Part shown: piece after piece, positions 1 to 12,890 of the stretch
Position numbering within the stretch: position 1 is the stretch's first letter
Layout of the letters: each line of letters starts with the position of its first letter
Source: Phyllostachys edulis
Taxonomy: Eukaryota > Streptophyta > Magnoliopsida > Poales > Poaceae
Reading direction: 5' to 3'
Assembly: GCA_036346405.1 (NCBI GenBank)
Contig: CM070568.1
Location: 2,300,221-2,364,220, forward strand
DNA: 64,000 nt
Notes under the pieces: generated by a model
Told to the model about the DNA's origin: nothing
The model's database searches: none
The model's input: the letters and a program-made list of their open reading frames with translations, nothing else
Translations under genes and position numbers: made by a program

Positions 1-420
1 ATGGCATTTTGTGTTCGATATTTTATTTTAATTTTTTTAGATCTCATAGGCTACTTATTTTACTATATATGCCCTTAGAACTTAAACACATTATCAAGAT
101 GTTAGGTTCTGAAGTACTAATGTGAAAACATGCTGACTTCAGATTTCATATATTTCAACCTTTGTTCCTGGAAGAAGATCAATAAAAAATACCGAACCAA
201 AGTTGACTAAGACATCATTTCACAAGTTCTTTGAAGAATCATATGATCGCAATGATTAACAGAGCTTAGCTAGCTTTACTAATTTGTAAATTACTGTAGT
301 TTGTTTGTTTGTTCTTTTTCCTTCTTTTCTCTTTGTTACTTGGGGGGTACTTGTGAGGGTGGGGTGCCTAACACTGCCGATGTCGGTTTCAAGCCCGGAA
401 AAAAGTGAAGGGGGTATGAA

Positions 421-670
421 TTATTTATGTAATAATTGTTTGTAATAATTAATTATCTTAATAATTATTTATTGTAATATTTATTCATTGTAATAATTGT
501 TTTAATAATTATTTGTTGTAATAAATGTTTATTATAATAATTATCGCTAAATACACTAATTGTCTTCAAATGTCGTTAGTTATCGTCACTTGTCGTTAGC
601 TACCGTTAGTCGTCATTAATAATCGTCAATTATCGTTAAACATTGTTAATTGCGTTAAACGACATTAAAC
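421..670. repeat. Two-motif low-complexity tract (TAATAATT, then CGTTA)
   Basis: About 125 bases of alternating TAATAATT/TTATTGTAA are followed by about 120 bases dominated by CGTTA, TCGTTA and TCGTCA. No terminal repeats or target duplication are obvious, so I describe it only as simple-sequence-like DNA. Confidence 0.6.
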
Positions 671-1318
671 AAACTATTACTGTCCTCAGGGACATTTTAG
701 ATATTTTCTATCTCGGAAGCAGCAGTCAACTTACCTAAAAGTCAGACAGCCAAACACCAAATCTTTTCAGCCAGCTGGAAGCCACTTTTTAAAAAAGCCC
801 AACCGTTCCAAACAGACCCTTAATTTGATGAAGAGTGAAGCTAGCAGCTTCTGCATAGTACCACTCCGTCGTCATGGCGAGATGACGTTTTATCTATGAC
901 GCAATCACGTTGGCACCATGTTTTTTTCTTGCATCGCATTTATGTTTCTTTTTTCTCTCGTTTTATTATTAATAACTTATCTCTTAGTGCTCAAGGGATC
1001 AAAGAGACAGCACTAGACTAGCAAATGGAAGGCCATATGTGTAATGTGTAGTGATGATGGGGACCGTGGTCCATTGTTTGGCTTCCATGAACGAGTAATC
1101 ATCCATTCCTGATCAAAAAGTATCTACTTAATGACGATTCCATTAGTGTTAGATGGTCAAATCGAACCAGCCGATGCACAAATGGAAACGTGAGCGGCCA
1201 CCACAATTGAGCTTTTTTCTGTTTATCATGCCGCCATGAACTCTCCACCTCCTCTTCTTCTTCCTCGAGAAAACCATATATGAGCTCTTCTATATGTCTG
1301 TAAGAGAGAGATATTACA

Positions 1319-1576
1319 CTAGGGCATTGCATAAAGTACCACATTTTTCGAGAACACGCAAACGGAGTAAAGGCCGGAGGCCTCCCAAGCCCACTGGAAA
1401 GAATCATCTTGCCCCGGTATCAGTGCAATGTCCAATGTCATGTCCCACAGAGTTGCCAAGACCGACCTTGAAAGAAGCTTGGAACACAGCCAATTCCACT
1501 CTTCCCAGCAGTATTTTAATAGTTTTGTCAATTCATATTTTCCCCAAAATTTCTGCAAAATATGATCCTCCACCAT
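1319..1576 (-). pseudogene. LINE reverse-transcriptase C-terminal scrap (tentative)
   Basis: On the minus strand an 85-codon stretch reads ...LWDMTLDIALIPGQDD, then SFQWAWEASGLYS. The spacing of Trp, SG and YS resembles the zinc-binding reverse transcriptase tail (zf-RVT) of grass LINE elements, which usually shows D-x-W-x-W-x-x-S/G-G-x-Y-S. The piece is short, has no upstream polymerase motifs and is probably decayed. The call rests on pattern resemblance only. Confidence 0.35.
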
Positions 1577-3333
1577 GGTCTTATACTCCTATTATTAGAA
1601 CCCAATTATTGTAATATAATATAGACACACGAAACCTGGACAAAAACAACGCTGATGATAATGACAGTTCAATAAAGGATCTGGTCCTATGTTGACACAA
1701 AAAGGAAAACATATGAGGTCCTACTTTGCCGGCTCGCTGAATTATGCGGATAACAAAATTGAGCATGATAGCTATATACATATGGGAGATGCTAAGTTTT
1801 CCCTATGAAATTGATCACCTGAATTTATCAAATGCAGTCGCCAAGAGTTTTGGGTTCTTAATCCAGTAGATATCTACACGCTTGGAGCGATATATACGAA
1901 GGGTGGATAATTGGTGCATGTCTACGTTCTGTAGTTTAAGTATATATACTGGGCTGGTCCTGCACTGCAGCAGATGGTTTGATAGTGGCATCGCTGCAGT
2001 CATCAATGTGTCATTCTTGGCCGGCCAGGCCTCAACATGCTGATGCTGGCAAGGTCCATCGGCCTCCTCCTGGTCTTGGGAGATCAGTCAAAAATACCAA
2101 AAATGCATGGAGTATTGCCGAACTTCAGAAAACGTCTCTGGCCAGCTAGAGCTACCTCATTCTTCCGCTGTATATATACACCATCAACTCTTCAGAGGTA
2201 CTGCAGTACCACGCAGCAGTAAACATTTTCCATCCTCATTTTAAATGGAGTAAAAGTGACGATCACCTCGCAAAAGACAAAGGGTGATCATCGTACGTAT
2301 TGCAGTCAAAGTCACCTAATCAATTTCTTTTCTTGGTTTGCTGCAGTGATGGCATGTTTATATATGCTATAGATGGGCCGGCCAGAAGCTATAGTACGAT
2401 TGGATCGCGGTTGGATGATTGTTTTGCCTCCTAATTGGCACTAGTATCATCTTAACTTGTATGTCACCCTCGAGTACTTGTATGTTGACCTGCAGATGGC
2501 CTGCCGGAGACTAGCTATCTCTTGGATCTGCACTGGTTTTGCGACAAACTTGTGTCCTGTATCTAGGCCTGGATCCTCACCTAACAATAGTTACAATACA
2601 ATTGAAGTAGCTAGCTAGCTACTGCAAGAGTGGTCACTATCTAAAAAAAATCATCATGTATATATGCTGTGCAGATCGATCCCCTCGATGTGCTGCATGC
2701 CGGCCGGTCGGCGATTAACTCGCCGACGGTTTGGTAGGTGCAAGTTTGCATGCTTGGTCGGAATGGAATCATCAGCAAAAACACCATGACAGTATACTGG
2801 GCTTCGTATGCCCTAAACTACTTGCCATGCCATGCACGATACACACACACACACCGTACCGTAGGCACTAGGCAAGTAAACAGAATAATGGACCATGTAT
2901 CTTGATATGATAACCACAGCAAAAACACCGAAATGGAAGCTTGTGTTGACTATAAATGAAACGTACACAAGGTTCCAATCACATGTACAATGTCAAGGGA
3001 CCAAAACCCAAACCATGTCGTTGTCTTGATGTACACCAATCTCGATATACAAGTACTAGTAAACTCACTCTTCGAAGTGCTGCTCATTTTGCCTATTCAC
3101 ACCAGTCAATCTCACCAGCCCTGCGTGCATGGAAACCAAACCGTCTAGTACAAACTACAAACTTTGCCTATGTATGCACACCAGCCCACTTCACCAACGC
3201 TACATGGAAATTCAAAACCACGTAACAGACACCCGTAACTAAATTACAATTGAAAAGGAATGGACAAGAATTTATGCACACCAATCACAACCAAACCAGT
3301 TGCAAGCCCAAACAAGATACCAGAGAACATAGG

Positions 3334-6313
3334 TCAATCTGCGTCAGGTACCAATGCATTTGGCTTTGAGGCATCGTTCGGTAAATTGGCAACACTACTT
3401 GGAGAATTGCCGGATTTTGGGGATGGCGGCTCGCCTGGGCTGAGGATCGGAGATTCTGGCCTGGAGGGGACAGGAGACACTTCTTCATGATCTAAATAAG
3501 CTTCAACCACAGGAAACATATTTTCGTTGTAGGTGTGATTGCTATCTTCTTCTTGGTTGCTGTCTTCCATGTCACCAACATCCAAGGAGACAACATCGTG
3601 GGTGGTGAATTGGTGAAAATCTACAATCTCACTCAGGAAACGATTTTCACGGGCATACATGGAATTTTCTTGTGCCAGCCTTGCTTTCTCGGCCAGTAAT
3701 ATCTCCAGTTGCATGCGGATCTGTTTCAAGGAGAAGGACTATTTCATTATAACTTGGAGATGGCAGGGTATACACATGAAATAAAAAGGATAGCAACACA
3801 AATCAACTAGTACTATAGCAATAATTGAAAAGACACTAGTAAATCTCTTCAAATCAAAAGGCAGCTTGACAGTGATATATTTAGTTAACAGTCAGATGAA
3901 AGTACCTATCCGTAATTGTTTATTTTGAGTTAAGATTATGGATTAAATCTCCCGTGACCATACCACACACTTTCATGTGAAGCAACCCCACTAAAATGTA
4001 CTAAGAATTCACACAATTATTATCAATGTTTACAAACAGAAAGAAGGAAAACAGCAACTAATATCATATTATTATTAGTGAGCAATGTATGATATAAAAC
4101 TATATTCTAATTCCACCCATCTTTACTGTTTACACTTTCAATGGGTGAATAAAATTAAGAAGTACGCAGCAGATGAAGAATATTGTCTTCAGCGTGAAAA
4201 AACAATATTACTCTAAGGTCCAATTGGCCTAAGAAATTTTTTTACCAGGTCATCGTCCTCTACAGTTTTGACCCCTTTCTGCTTAGTTTCACGCAAGATC
4301 TTGTTCTCTTCTTCTAGCTGACCACATCGCTGCTTAGCGAAAGCTAGGTCAGCTTTAACAGTTTTTAGTTCACGAAGTACAAGTTTCGCTTTAGCAGCCA
4401 TCGCATTAGCAACCTGAAACAATTTGTAGGGGGTAAGAGAAAGCACCATTGTGCACACATAAACTACAAATGAGTATATTCACTTATCTAAAATAGTGCT
4501 ATCTAAATGGATGGTGAAAAGTAGACAGGGCTTATTTTGAACCATATTGACAGCTATAACCAAGAACTTAGTAAAGGGAAACTTAGTACAGATATATCTC
4601 AGCATAAAACACAAATGCCCAATGTTTTATTTATTGCTACTGAGAATTACTGCTGCAATTCTGCCGGTGTCTTCAAATAAATGAAACTAGAAAACCTAAT
4701 CGTAGATGTTGAGCTGAGAATATAAGCACCTATAAGCATAGGAAGATTTTGCCGTGTAAAAAAAGGTCTAGTAGCTCTGCAATAAAGCACATTCCTAATT
4801 GAGCTATAATCAAATGGCACCTTACGTCGCGAGAAGCTTTTAACTGAGTCTCGTGGGTTGAAGCTTCAGCTTGCTTCTGTGAGAAATTAGGAGGGATGAA
4901 TGTATCTGCAGCAGGGCTCTGCATATACGAACTGGAACCATGAGGATTCCTTCTAATTTGTATCTTCTTTGTTTCCTCGATGATGTTGGCTGTCTTATTA
5001 TCAACAATAGTGAGGCCTTCCTGTTACACAGAGGAAAAAGATAAGCAAGTTAGTTGAGAAACCCAATAAAATACTGTACTTCCAAAATAGAAACGTTGCC
5101 AAGTAACCAAAGAGTCAACAGAGAGAGGACTTGGAAATGAAACAACTTGTGAGACTTGTGTCAGTGTGAAAGAACTAGAGCTGCATGATGATAAGAACAT
5201 TACTTCCAAGGCATTTCTGATTCTTCCACTAAGTTGGTTGACAGAAGCAGCAAGTGCCTCTGATCTCGTTCGAGATTCACTCTTTTCTGTCCTCCCATAG
5301 TTCTCAAATGACCAAAGAGATTGAGGGGCCTGAAATCACAAGAAACAAGTAAGGAAGGTAAAGATAAATGTATCTTGGAGCGTTGCCTAACAGACAAGGT
5401 CATGGGTTCATAAAAAAAAGGGTCATGGATAATAAGTTTACTGAACATAATTTTATTGTGTTTCACCAATGTATGGGCACTGAGCTCCATATATATTTGC
5501 TACTACCTCACCTGAGTTCCATTTGATGAATCGAACTTGCGAGGGGTTTGGTCTTTTCTATAGTCGTCGAACTTATGTGTGGTACCATCTTCGTCGAGAA
5601 TCCCCTTGGCCTTTCTTCCCAAAGCTCCCCACAATCCAAGCTTAGGCTCATGCATGCTTTTCATCGATGTGTAACTGTATGATGAAGTAGCTGAATCCTG
5701 TTCATTTGTATCGACAGACAAATTAACATATCATGTGTTACGAATATCAGTCAATCAATCATATATTTGTATGCGGACACCAGAAACAAACATCAGATGA
5801 TTACTTGTTTATTGTCTGAGATACAAAATCACTAAATCGGATGGTGGTGATTTAAGGAGACTACATATTTAGGATCAAACTGTGTGCTCCAAGAGCTGAG
5901 CCCCAAAAATGGTCAAGGAAGAGGAGAAACTTGCATCGATCCATGACTGCCATACAGCACTCCCAACATTTCAATTAGGAAGTGGGGTGGATCCTCTGCA
6001 AGAAATCGCATTTACAAAGTACTCCAGTCATTATTACTCCACTCGTACCACGGTAGGTCTTACTAAGAGCTAAGAGCAGGAGGGAGAAATAAGCAAGATT
6101 CCAACATTTTGCGTTGATCGAAAGATGGCACAAGCAGAGAGCAGCAAACTAGATGTGATGTGATCCGATGTATTCGAGCAAGGACTACAAATTTGCAATA
6201 ATCAGATAAATTCGACGGTATATAAGAGAGGGATGAGAGAGGGTGGGTGCCTGGGGTTGGGAAGCCCGGTGATGGTCGGCGGCGACGGGCCCCTGCTTCC
6301 GGCGGTACGCCAT
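3334..6313 (-). CDS. Plant coiled-coil protein, At4g02800-like, six exons
   Basis: Minus-strand gene. Proposed exons are 6251-6313, 5512-5697, 5204-5329, 4826-5020, 4246-4413 and 3334-3720; all junctions are phase 0 and give 374 aa. Exons 2 to 6 have clean GT-AG borders. The start ATG (6311-6313) opens MAYRRKQG, a beginning I recall for this plant family. The exon 1 donor would be GC (CAG|GC), so the 5' end is the least certain part. Exon 2 carries a conserved SYSYTSMKSMHEPK-type block. Exons 4 to 6 hold heptad-rich coiled coil: KLVLRELKTVKADLAFAKQR, EEENKILRETK, LLAEKARLAQENSMYARENR. The acidic, Ser/Pro-rich tail looks disordered. No enzymatic motif is visible; the family's function is not known to me. 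A structural or scaffold role is inference. The family name is from memory. Confidence 0.75.
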
Positions 6314-6513
6314 GGGCTGGGATTGGGAGGCGGAGAGGAGCTCCCTTGCTCGATCGCCCAACTACTGCTTCCCTCGCTGAGTTCCTCCTCCTCCTTGGTT
6401 CCTTCCTCCGTTGGCTTTGATGAGACTTTTTCTCAGGGGAGAGAGAAAAGTTTGCTTTGATGAGAGACGGACCAACGGCCAGCCTGTCAAACTCAACAAA
6501 TGGGCCCACACGC

Positions 6514-6955
6514 CGACAACCTAACGCGCGTGGGCCCTATGGGCTGATGAGAATTGGGCCTTCCTCTTAGCGGCCCATAACATCTAACATAGGGTATGGG
6601 CCCTGCTAACGGGCTCCCAGTCAAGCAGGTACGTCAAGTTGTTTATTTTCTCCTCCTCCTCCTTATTCTCTTTATTTATTTAACTGTCCGTGAGTCGCAG
6701 CGGAAACATAAAAAGTGATACATATCACTAGATGGCCATGAGATTTTAAACCGCATAATAAATATCATTTTTCCTTCACACATATATAAACATCAACATC
6801 CTCCGCTTGATTAGCGACGCCTCTTGTTGCCTCCTCCTGTTCGTTACAAATTCACATATCGCCGAATAATTAGAACAGGAAAAGGGAACCAAAATCAGGG
6901 AACAATTCAAGCAATTCCCTCGCTTTCTTCTTACTTTGGGGGCCGTCTCCACGTT
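6514..6955. other. Upstream flank of the coiled-coil gene
   Basis: This stretch should contain the promoter and 5' UTR of the minus-strand coiled-coil gene. It includes TCCTCCTCC/TTATTTATTTA tracts. I see no confident TATA box or operator-like element and no other gene. Confidence 0.4.
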
Positions 6956-7916
6956 CGCGAAATCGCAGAGGCTGTCGATCTTAACCTTCGTCCTCGACTC
7001 CTTGATCGTCCACGCAAAACACTGCAGGCATGAACACGAAAATTCAATATCAAAGTTATATTGTGTTGTACTTTATAAGCTTGTAACTGATTAAAACAAA
7101 ATAGGGGGGGGGGGCAAGTAGCAACTAAAAAAATGTTAAGACAATATTATCATTAACGAATACTTTGTATCCAAACTTTGGTATGTACTTTACATCATGA
7201 CAACATTCATTCTTAGAGCATTACCACAGTTAACTATTTAGAGCATTAGAACAAATCTCACTTAAGGCACAAGGGAGGGAAAGAGAGTGACAAAAATCAC
7301 TGGAATATCACATAATCTTACCAAACTATTCAACATAGTGTTTATAAAATATGGCAAAAAAAACACACAAAAAAATATGAAAGAACATATATTGGAGCCT
7401 CCATAACATTCAAAGAACAGACACTCAATAAAACATCTTGTTAGCACTAAAAAGGAGGCAACTACAAAAGCAAATTATGATCAGTGAGAAACCAAGACCT
7501 TGCAGTTGAGACTCCGTAAAAATCTGCGAGTATGACCATGGCATCGACTTCTCAGGTGCTTGGCATGTCAGAAACATGAACACTGCAATGAAAAAAATCT
7601 CAAGAAGTTCGACACCGAGCAAGCAAAACCCTCTGTAACACACTAGTTAAAAGAAGAAAAATCAAACATGCCAGCACACACGACAGTCTCGATGCCACGG
7701 CCGGACAACAAGTAGACGGTCAAGAGCACCCAGAGGGAGGGATAGGAGAAAAGGGAAAATCTTACCTAGTGCAGGCAAGCGGTCATCGACGACGGCCCAA
7801 TACAACCATCGTAACTGAGCGGCATATGTAGACTTCCAAAGTAGGGGACCTTCAGCGCCACCACCGTCCCTCGATTCGAGTCCGCAAGGAAGGGAGAGGT
7901 TCAGCGGCGGGGCCAA
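6955..7916 (-). pseudogene. Exon-like fragments of an unrecognised gene
   Basis: Reading the minus strand, an open stretch from about 7916 ends in a strong donor (CACTAG|GTAAGA near 7765). A second block around 7500-7590 follows a TTTTTTTCATTGCAG acceptor. A third around 6965-7025 lies between CTGCAG and AAA|GTAAGA. The best peptides are LLWKSTYAAQLRWLYWAVVD and TIKESRTKVKIDSLCDFANV. They do not join in one frame without stops, and the first block lacks an ATG. I do not recognise the family. It could be a decayed gene or captured exons. Positions 7103-7113 are a poly-G run. Confidence 0.25.
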
Positions 7917-7919
7917 CGA

Positions 7920-8217
7920 TGACGGAGAGGAGGCAAGGGCGAGCTGTAGTCTTTAACTTAAAAGCTAAAAGGCTAGCCCAAACAAAAAGTTGACTTTTCT
8001 ACCAACTTTTGGAAAAGCCTAAGCCTCCTATACAACTAAAAGCCAAAAGCTAGCATAGAGGTGCTTTTTTGCCTTTTGCAAATTGGATTCTAGTGTTTGC
8101 CACTAATGTCCATTACCCACCAATGCCATAGTATATAAACTCTGAAATCCCCAAACCCCTCCTCATTTCTTCTTCCTCTCCTCCTGGACGAACCGACTCC
8201 TCTTCTCTAGCGCCACT
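7920..8217. other. Short intergenic segment, possibly MITE-derived
   Basis: Around 7955-8095 are imperfect inverted copies of AAAAGCTAAAAGGCTAGCCC-like sequence and CCAAAAGCTAGC, of the kind seen in small hAT-like MITEs. No target duplication could be fixed. No coding potential. Confidence 0.25.
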
Positions 8218-11200
8218 ATGTAACACCCCGGCTACACTAAACTACACTAACTATTAATTTTAATATCAATTAACAGTAAATTACAACAAACGTATCAATG
8301 ATAAAACCCATCTACGAATCACATTAACACAAGCATAACGATAAGACAATCATAGATAATTAATTCCTAGGAAGCATAGCAAAATAATAAACCAAGATTG
8401 ACACAAACCAATAGAATAAAGTCTATTAAATAAATAATCAACTCCAACCTATCATCTATGGTTAAGAAAGACTATCAAGTCCTAGATATAAATCATCATG
8501 CTAATAAAGTGTCTCATGGCCAATGTTTCAAGTATTTTAATGTATGACGTGTTTCCAAGAGCGATAGCCCTTCCCATGTGCAACGTCGTCAACATTCACC
8601 TAAAAGCAACAATAGAGCAAGAGTGAATCCACGACTCAGCAAGCACAATAATAAACAATAAACAATGATTAATCAATTGTAAACAATATCATCATCAACA
8701 TCAACTGTTTTCTTTTCTTTATTCTCATACTCAATCATCAAATTCTCCTTTTCATTAAATGCAAGGTATCCCTACACTACATGTCCACATGTAACTCTTT
8801 TCGCGTATACCGGTATAGCATGAGTAAACACTCACGACAATGTTTACTCTCAAGCCCGTCCTCCAAAAGGATCGGAAACCTCCTCCACTCACGTGGAGTC
8901 TTTACCAACAAAGTAGATATGTGATCACCATGATCACATTCTTTTCATGCAATGATGCTTATGGATGCTCAATTTAACATAAGTTCATCAATAATATTGT
9001 CATCCAACATTCTTGAATTCATCAATACAATTAATATCATGGCCACTCATATTGTTTGCAATTAAATAAGATAAAAGAAAAAATATAATGGTAATGAGTA
9101 ATAAAGAATACAACGATCCACCATCGATCACTATCTACCATGTACTTGCCTCTTTATCCCCTAGGAACTGGATAGTGAAGCGGTGGCAAGGCACTAGAGG
9201 CCACACTCCCTGGACAAACATTGTAAGACACAACTCAAAATCACAAAATTACAGCACTCATGTCATGACCCGACCTAGGGTCACCCGAGAGATCCTCCAA
9301 GACCTCCCGGAAAGTCCACTAAGACCTCCCAGGAAGTCCAGCAGGGTCTCTCGGACAGTCCTCCAAGACCTCCCAGGAGGTCCAGCAGGACCACCTGAAG
9401 GTCCAAAGAACGGACCCGAGGAGGTCTTGAGACTTAGGACGTCCCCAAGTGCCACAACCCGATACAGGGAAGGTCGAGAGACCAACCCTAGAGAGGTCGT
9501 GAGACTTGGAAAAGCCCTAAGACCTCTGTGTTCCGAGCTAGTCCCAAGGATCAACGGCTAGCTCACACAGCAAACAACAGTGGTAACATACATCCACGCA
9601 AACTTTATTAACAGCAAAAGAGTTAATTACAAAGTTGCCTTACAAGTTGACAAAAGCCAAATACACAGCGGAAGTAAAACGACAAGTCCACCCGATACAC
9701 CACAGGCAATCGGCTAGAGGGCGTTGCCTAGTTGATCTGATCCTCATCTTCATCAAAGAAGTCCTCTCCTGCTCAATTATCAAATCAAGCAAGAATGAGC
9801 ACAACAACCGTGCTCGCAAGTTACACTCGTCAAATAACAGAATGACATGCATAAATGGATATTTCAAAGGAAGGCATAATATGGTTGGTTTGCATAAAAC
9901 CATGTTTATTTCCAATTACAAGTAATAAGTTCCAAACCATAATACATTAATTAAAATTCATTTTCAAAGACTTATTTTTTCAGTTGGATAACATTCATCA
10001 ATAAGCTGGTGAAGGATACCCTCCTGTCACAAGGCTCTCTGCCCAAATTTTCCATTGGATAGACATCCAAAACTGTTTAACCAAACCTTTTTTTTGAAAC
10101 CAAAACCAGAATTCTAACTTAGAGAGGCTTGCTAGCACGTCCATGACCATGGACATGGCTATTCGAATAGTTTTATGCTCTGCAGAGGTGTACAACTTTA
10201 CCCACATGACACGACTTCTCTAGTTTGTTTGGCATCCGTCGATACCACCGCTCACTTCCGAAGGTGAGAGGTCTAGAGCATGTGAAAAGGCTTTTACAAT
10301 GCATCATTCCACTACAGTCCACCCTCGCTAAGGTTTCGCCCCCTTTGGACTACCCATCCGCAAGGTTCAGGCCCCCTCTTGCGCTAGGTGGGACTAACAG
10401 CTGTCATAACACGACTACCCACCGCACCAACAGGATCAACCGCGATGAAACTTTGCAGATTAATCAGCCAGGCTCTGCCCATTCAGAGCATGTGGTTGCA
10501 CGATGAGGCATAGCAAGTTATCACTCAAAGACCGGTCCTTAATTGACCTGGGCGACTTCCACCAACCCTGGGCCTCAACCCTAACCAGGTTGAGCCCGTG
10601 CATAGACATGCACCAACCAGCAGCCAATTCACCCAAGTCCAAACCAATTTTCCTTTTCTTTGCCTTTCAAAAACATTTACAAATCTCCATGAAAACCCAA
10701 TGTCATGGCTAAGCATTTAAATAACAGTTGGTCTTTGATGGTAAAACTTCTCAAATCAAGATTTTGGTCTAAGCATGACTAAGCATTGTTTTTCCAGAGG
10801 TCCTGGTCCACACTTATTGCATCAACCAGGTTTTAACTAGGGCGACAACAAATTTGGTTCAATGTCAACAGTGGCCATATGAAGGATTTAGGAATAGCTA
10901 GGAATTTAACGACAAGCATTGAAATAATTAAGTAGAAATAAGCATGCAGTAATTATTAGAAACAGAACATAAGTACTTTGAAATAATGGGTGCAACATGG
11001 TCAAGGGTGTAACTTGCTTTGCTCAAAGGCTTGAGTGTCTTATTCAAAGAACTCGAGCTCTTCGGTGCCTTCACAATCTACACGAGAGAAAACAAAGCAA
11101 CTCAAACAAAGCTCAAGTAAGATCCAAAAGAACTCCAATGAAACACCAAAATAAAACCAACAGAGAGTCTTGGACGCTTTGGAGGAGGTCCAAGGAGCTG

Positions 11201-11540
11201 GTCGGGAGAGCAGGAGAACTGAATGAAGAGAAAGGCAAGGATAGAGAACTGCTCAAGCTTATATATAGCCAGAGCTGCTGAGAGTTTCAAAGGCTCACAA
11301 GTTCAAGGGTGGGTGGAGGAGGAGACGGGAGCAGGTAAAGGAGGAGACAACTGAGGCAAAGGGGGTATAAGGGAAAAGACAGCATTTAATGTGCTGCAGT
11401 AGTGTTTAATGCGCGCAGACTCGGCATTAAATGTGCGCAGACTCTCGTGGTACTGAGACACAACGAGAGGAAGAAGGAAATGAGTAGAGGACCTGAGAAG
11501 GTGGTCCCACTGGAGGAGTGGTCGTGACCCAGGGGAGGTC
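8218..11540. mobile_element. Non-coding LTR-retrotransposon-like block (solo or truncated LTR)
   Basis: The block opens with TGTAACACCCCGG, a start used by many grass gypsy LTRs. It continues for about 3.3 kb without a conserved protein. Text such as the GAGGTGTACAACTTTACCCAC segment near 10186 and the stress-element-like middle resembles long gypsy LTRs. Positions 9260-9420 hold a decayed minisatellite of roughly 30 bp, with repeated CCAAGACCTCCC and GGTCCAGCAGG words. I could not find a matching end with TSD, so the limits are guesses. Confidence 0.35.
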
Positions 11541-11726
11541 TGTGATATTCGGAGACATCACAGACGGTTTGTATTTAAAGCCATTTGTGAATTATCACAG
11601 ACGGTTCTAGCCATCGCTAGTAACATAGACGGTCACGCTTGTAAAATCGTCAGTGATAATTACAACACAGACAGTTCCTGGGAACCGTCTGTGATGAGGC
11701 GTCCAGTATAGCCTCTTTTGTAGTAG
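11540..11726. mobile_element. CACTA-like transposon terminus
   Basis: At least five copies of a CACAGACGGTT-type word, in both orientations, are packed in about 190 bp. They are followed by GAGGCGTCCAGTATAGCC and CTCTTTTGTAGTAG. CACTA (En/Spm) elements in grasses end in CACTAC(T/A)ACAAAA-type inverted repeats with arrays of short subterminal repeats, which fits. The terminal CAC is changed here and the partner end was not found. Confidence 0.5.
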
Positions 11727-11730
11727 TTCA

Positions 11731-12241
11731 TGTTTCTATTAGAATTAATCTTGTAACAGAGTCGAGCCCGAGACGTATTCAAGTTGTGTCATCATCTCCA
11801 GTCATGAGCACGTGAGCCAAGTTGAAGCCGAGTCCAACAAGGCCACTGAGTCTATCTACGTGCGACGCAAGACGAAGCTTTGTCTGCTTGCTACAGTTGC
11901 ATGCATGCCCAAGTCGTGCTTGTCGCGCGTGTTCACGACAAGCAGTACGTGAGTTTGTTAGTACATGAGTTTGTTAGTCGTGAGTTTGTTAGTTGTTAGT
12001 TTGTTAGTCGAGCAGTGCGTGTTCACGATTGCACGTGATCTGTTAGTAGTTAGTAGGTAGTTTGTTAACTCTCGGTTGCATGTAATCCAGAATATAAAAG
12101 AAGACAAACAGAAAACAAGGAAGCAAGTTGCAGCGACAAAACTCTCGTAGTCTCTCCTGCGTTTGTTCACTTTGTGTTGTTCGCGTGCGTGCGTCCAAGT
12201 GAAAGCGTGTGTGTGTGTGTGTGTGCTAGCTTGAACCAACA
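11731..12241 (+). mobile_element. 5' LTR of a truncated copia retrotransposon
   Basis: Starts TGTTTCTATT and ends CCAACA, that is TG...CA, 511 bp. Two bases later comes TGGTATCAGAGC (12244-12255), the initiator tRNA-Met primer binding site of Ty1/copia elements. The LTR has GTTAGTTTGTTAGT-type internal repeats (about 11950-12065) and a (GT)n run at about 12210-12227. No 3' LTR is present downstream. Confidence 0.65.
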
Positions 12242-12243
12242 AG

Positions 12244-12255
12244 TGGTATCAGAGC
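12244..12255 (+). other. Copia primer binding site (tRNA-iMet)
   Basis: TGGTATCAGAGC, the complement of the 3' end of plant initiator tRNA-Met. It marks the start of the internal domain of the truncated copia element. Confidence 0.85.
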
Positions 12256-12269
12256 GAGGTGTGGCGCGT

Positions 12270-12890
12270 CATGCTGAAGCAGATGTCATCCCGGTAAAGT
12301 CCGTGGGCAGTGGCGACACCTCGGACACGGTGGCATCCAAGGCACCGGTGAAGGAGCTCACTGAGACCAACTATGGCTCTTGGGCAATGAAGATGAAGGT
12401 GTTCATGCGCGCATAAGGGGTGTGGGCGGCGGTGAAAGGCAATGAGTTGGTCGATGAGTGCAAGGATCAAATGGATCTCGCTACCATATTCCAAGCTGTG
12501 CCCGAGGCCATGATGATGGTCTTGATCGAAAATGAGACGATCAAGGAGGCTTGGGATTAGACCTGTTCAAATCTTTGGGCGGGTTGGCTTGGCCGGCTTG
12601 AAAAGCCCGACTAAAATCAAGACGCCCGAGCCCGACTCGCCCAAATTTAAAAATCGATTTTTTTTCCGATTAAAAGTGTTATTTTAATCATTTTTCAAAA
12701 TAAAACACTAATATTTAATTCATTTTTAGCATTAAATAAATAGATTTTCTCTTTTTAAATTGACTTTCTACGGATTTGGTGGTTTGTTTTGTAGTCCCAA
12801 GCCTGGCTCGGACGGCGTCGGGCTCGGGCCAGGCCGACAGGCTGGGCTGCCCATGAACAGGTCTACTTGGGATACCCTGGAGGATATGTC
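12270..12890 (+). pseudogene. Copia gag remnant, split by a hAT MITE
   Basis: The plus strand reads a copia gag N-terminal domain: VKELTETNYGSWAMKMKVFM, then a TAA stop at the RA* position (12415), then GVWAAVKGNELVDECKDQ and NETIKEAWD. The next codons (TLEDM) resume only after a 308-bp insertion at 12558-12865. Beyond about 12890 gag similarity stops and unrelated AT-rich DNA begins. Without zinc knuckle, protease or polymerase, this is a dead 5' fragment. Confidence 0.7.
12558..12865. mobile_element. hAT-type MITE with perfect 12-bp TIR and 8-bp TSD
   Basis: The ends TAGACCTGTTCA and TGAACAGGTCTA are perfect inverted repeats. They are flanked on both sides by CTTGGGAT (12550-12557 and 12866-12873). 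An 8-bp duplication and short TIR are hAT hallmarks. Removing the element and one copy of CTTGGGAT restores the gag reading frame EAWDTLEDM, which proves it is an insertion. It is 308 bp and has no transposase. Confidence 0.9.

Larger units (their letters stand above)
1..3285. other. AT-rich intergenic DNA, no gene seen
   Basis: No convincing gene. Short ORFs here lack family signatures. Positions 421-545 are a TAATAATT-type low-complexity tract, and 550-670 carry many CGTTA/TCGT repeats. The last few hundred bases, from about 2950, are probably the 3' UTR and downstream flank of the coiled-coil gene that ends at 3334. Confidence 0.6.
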
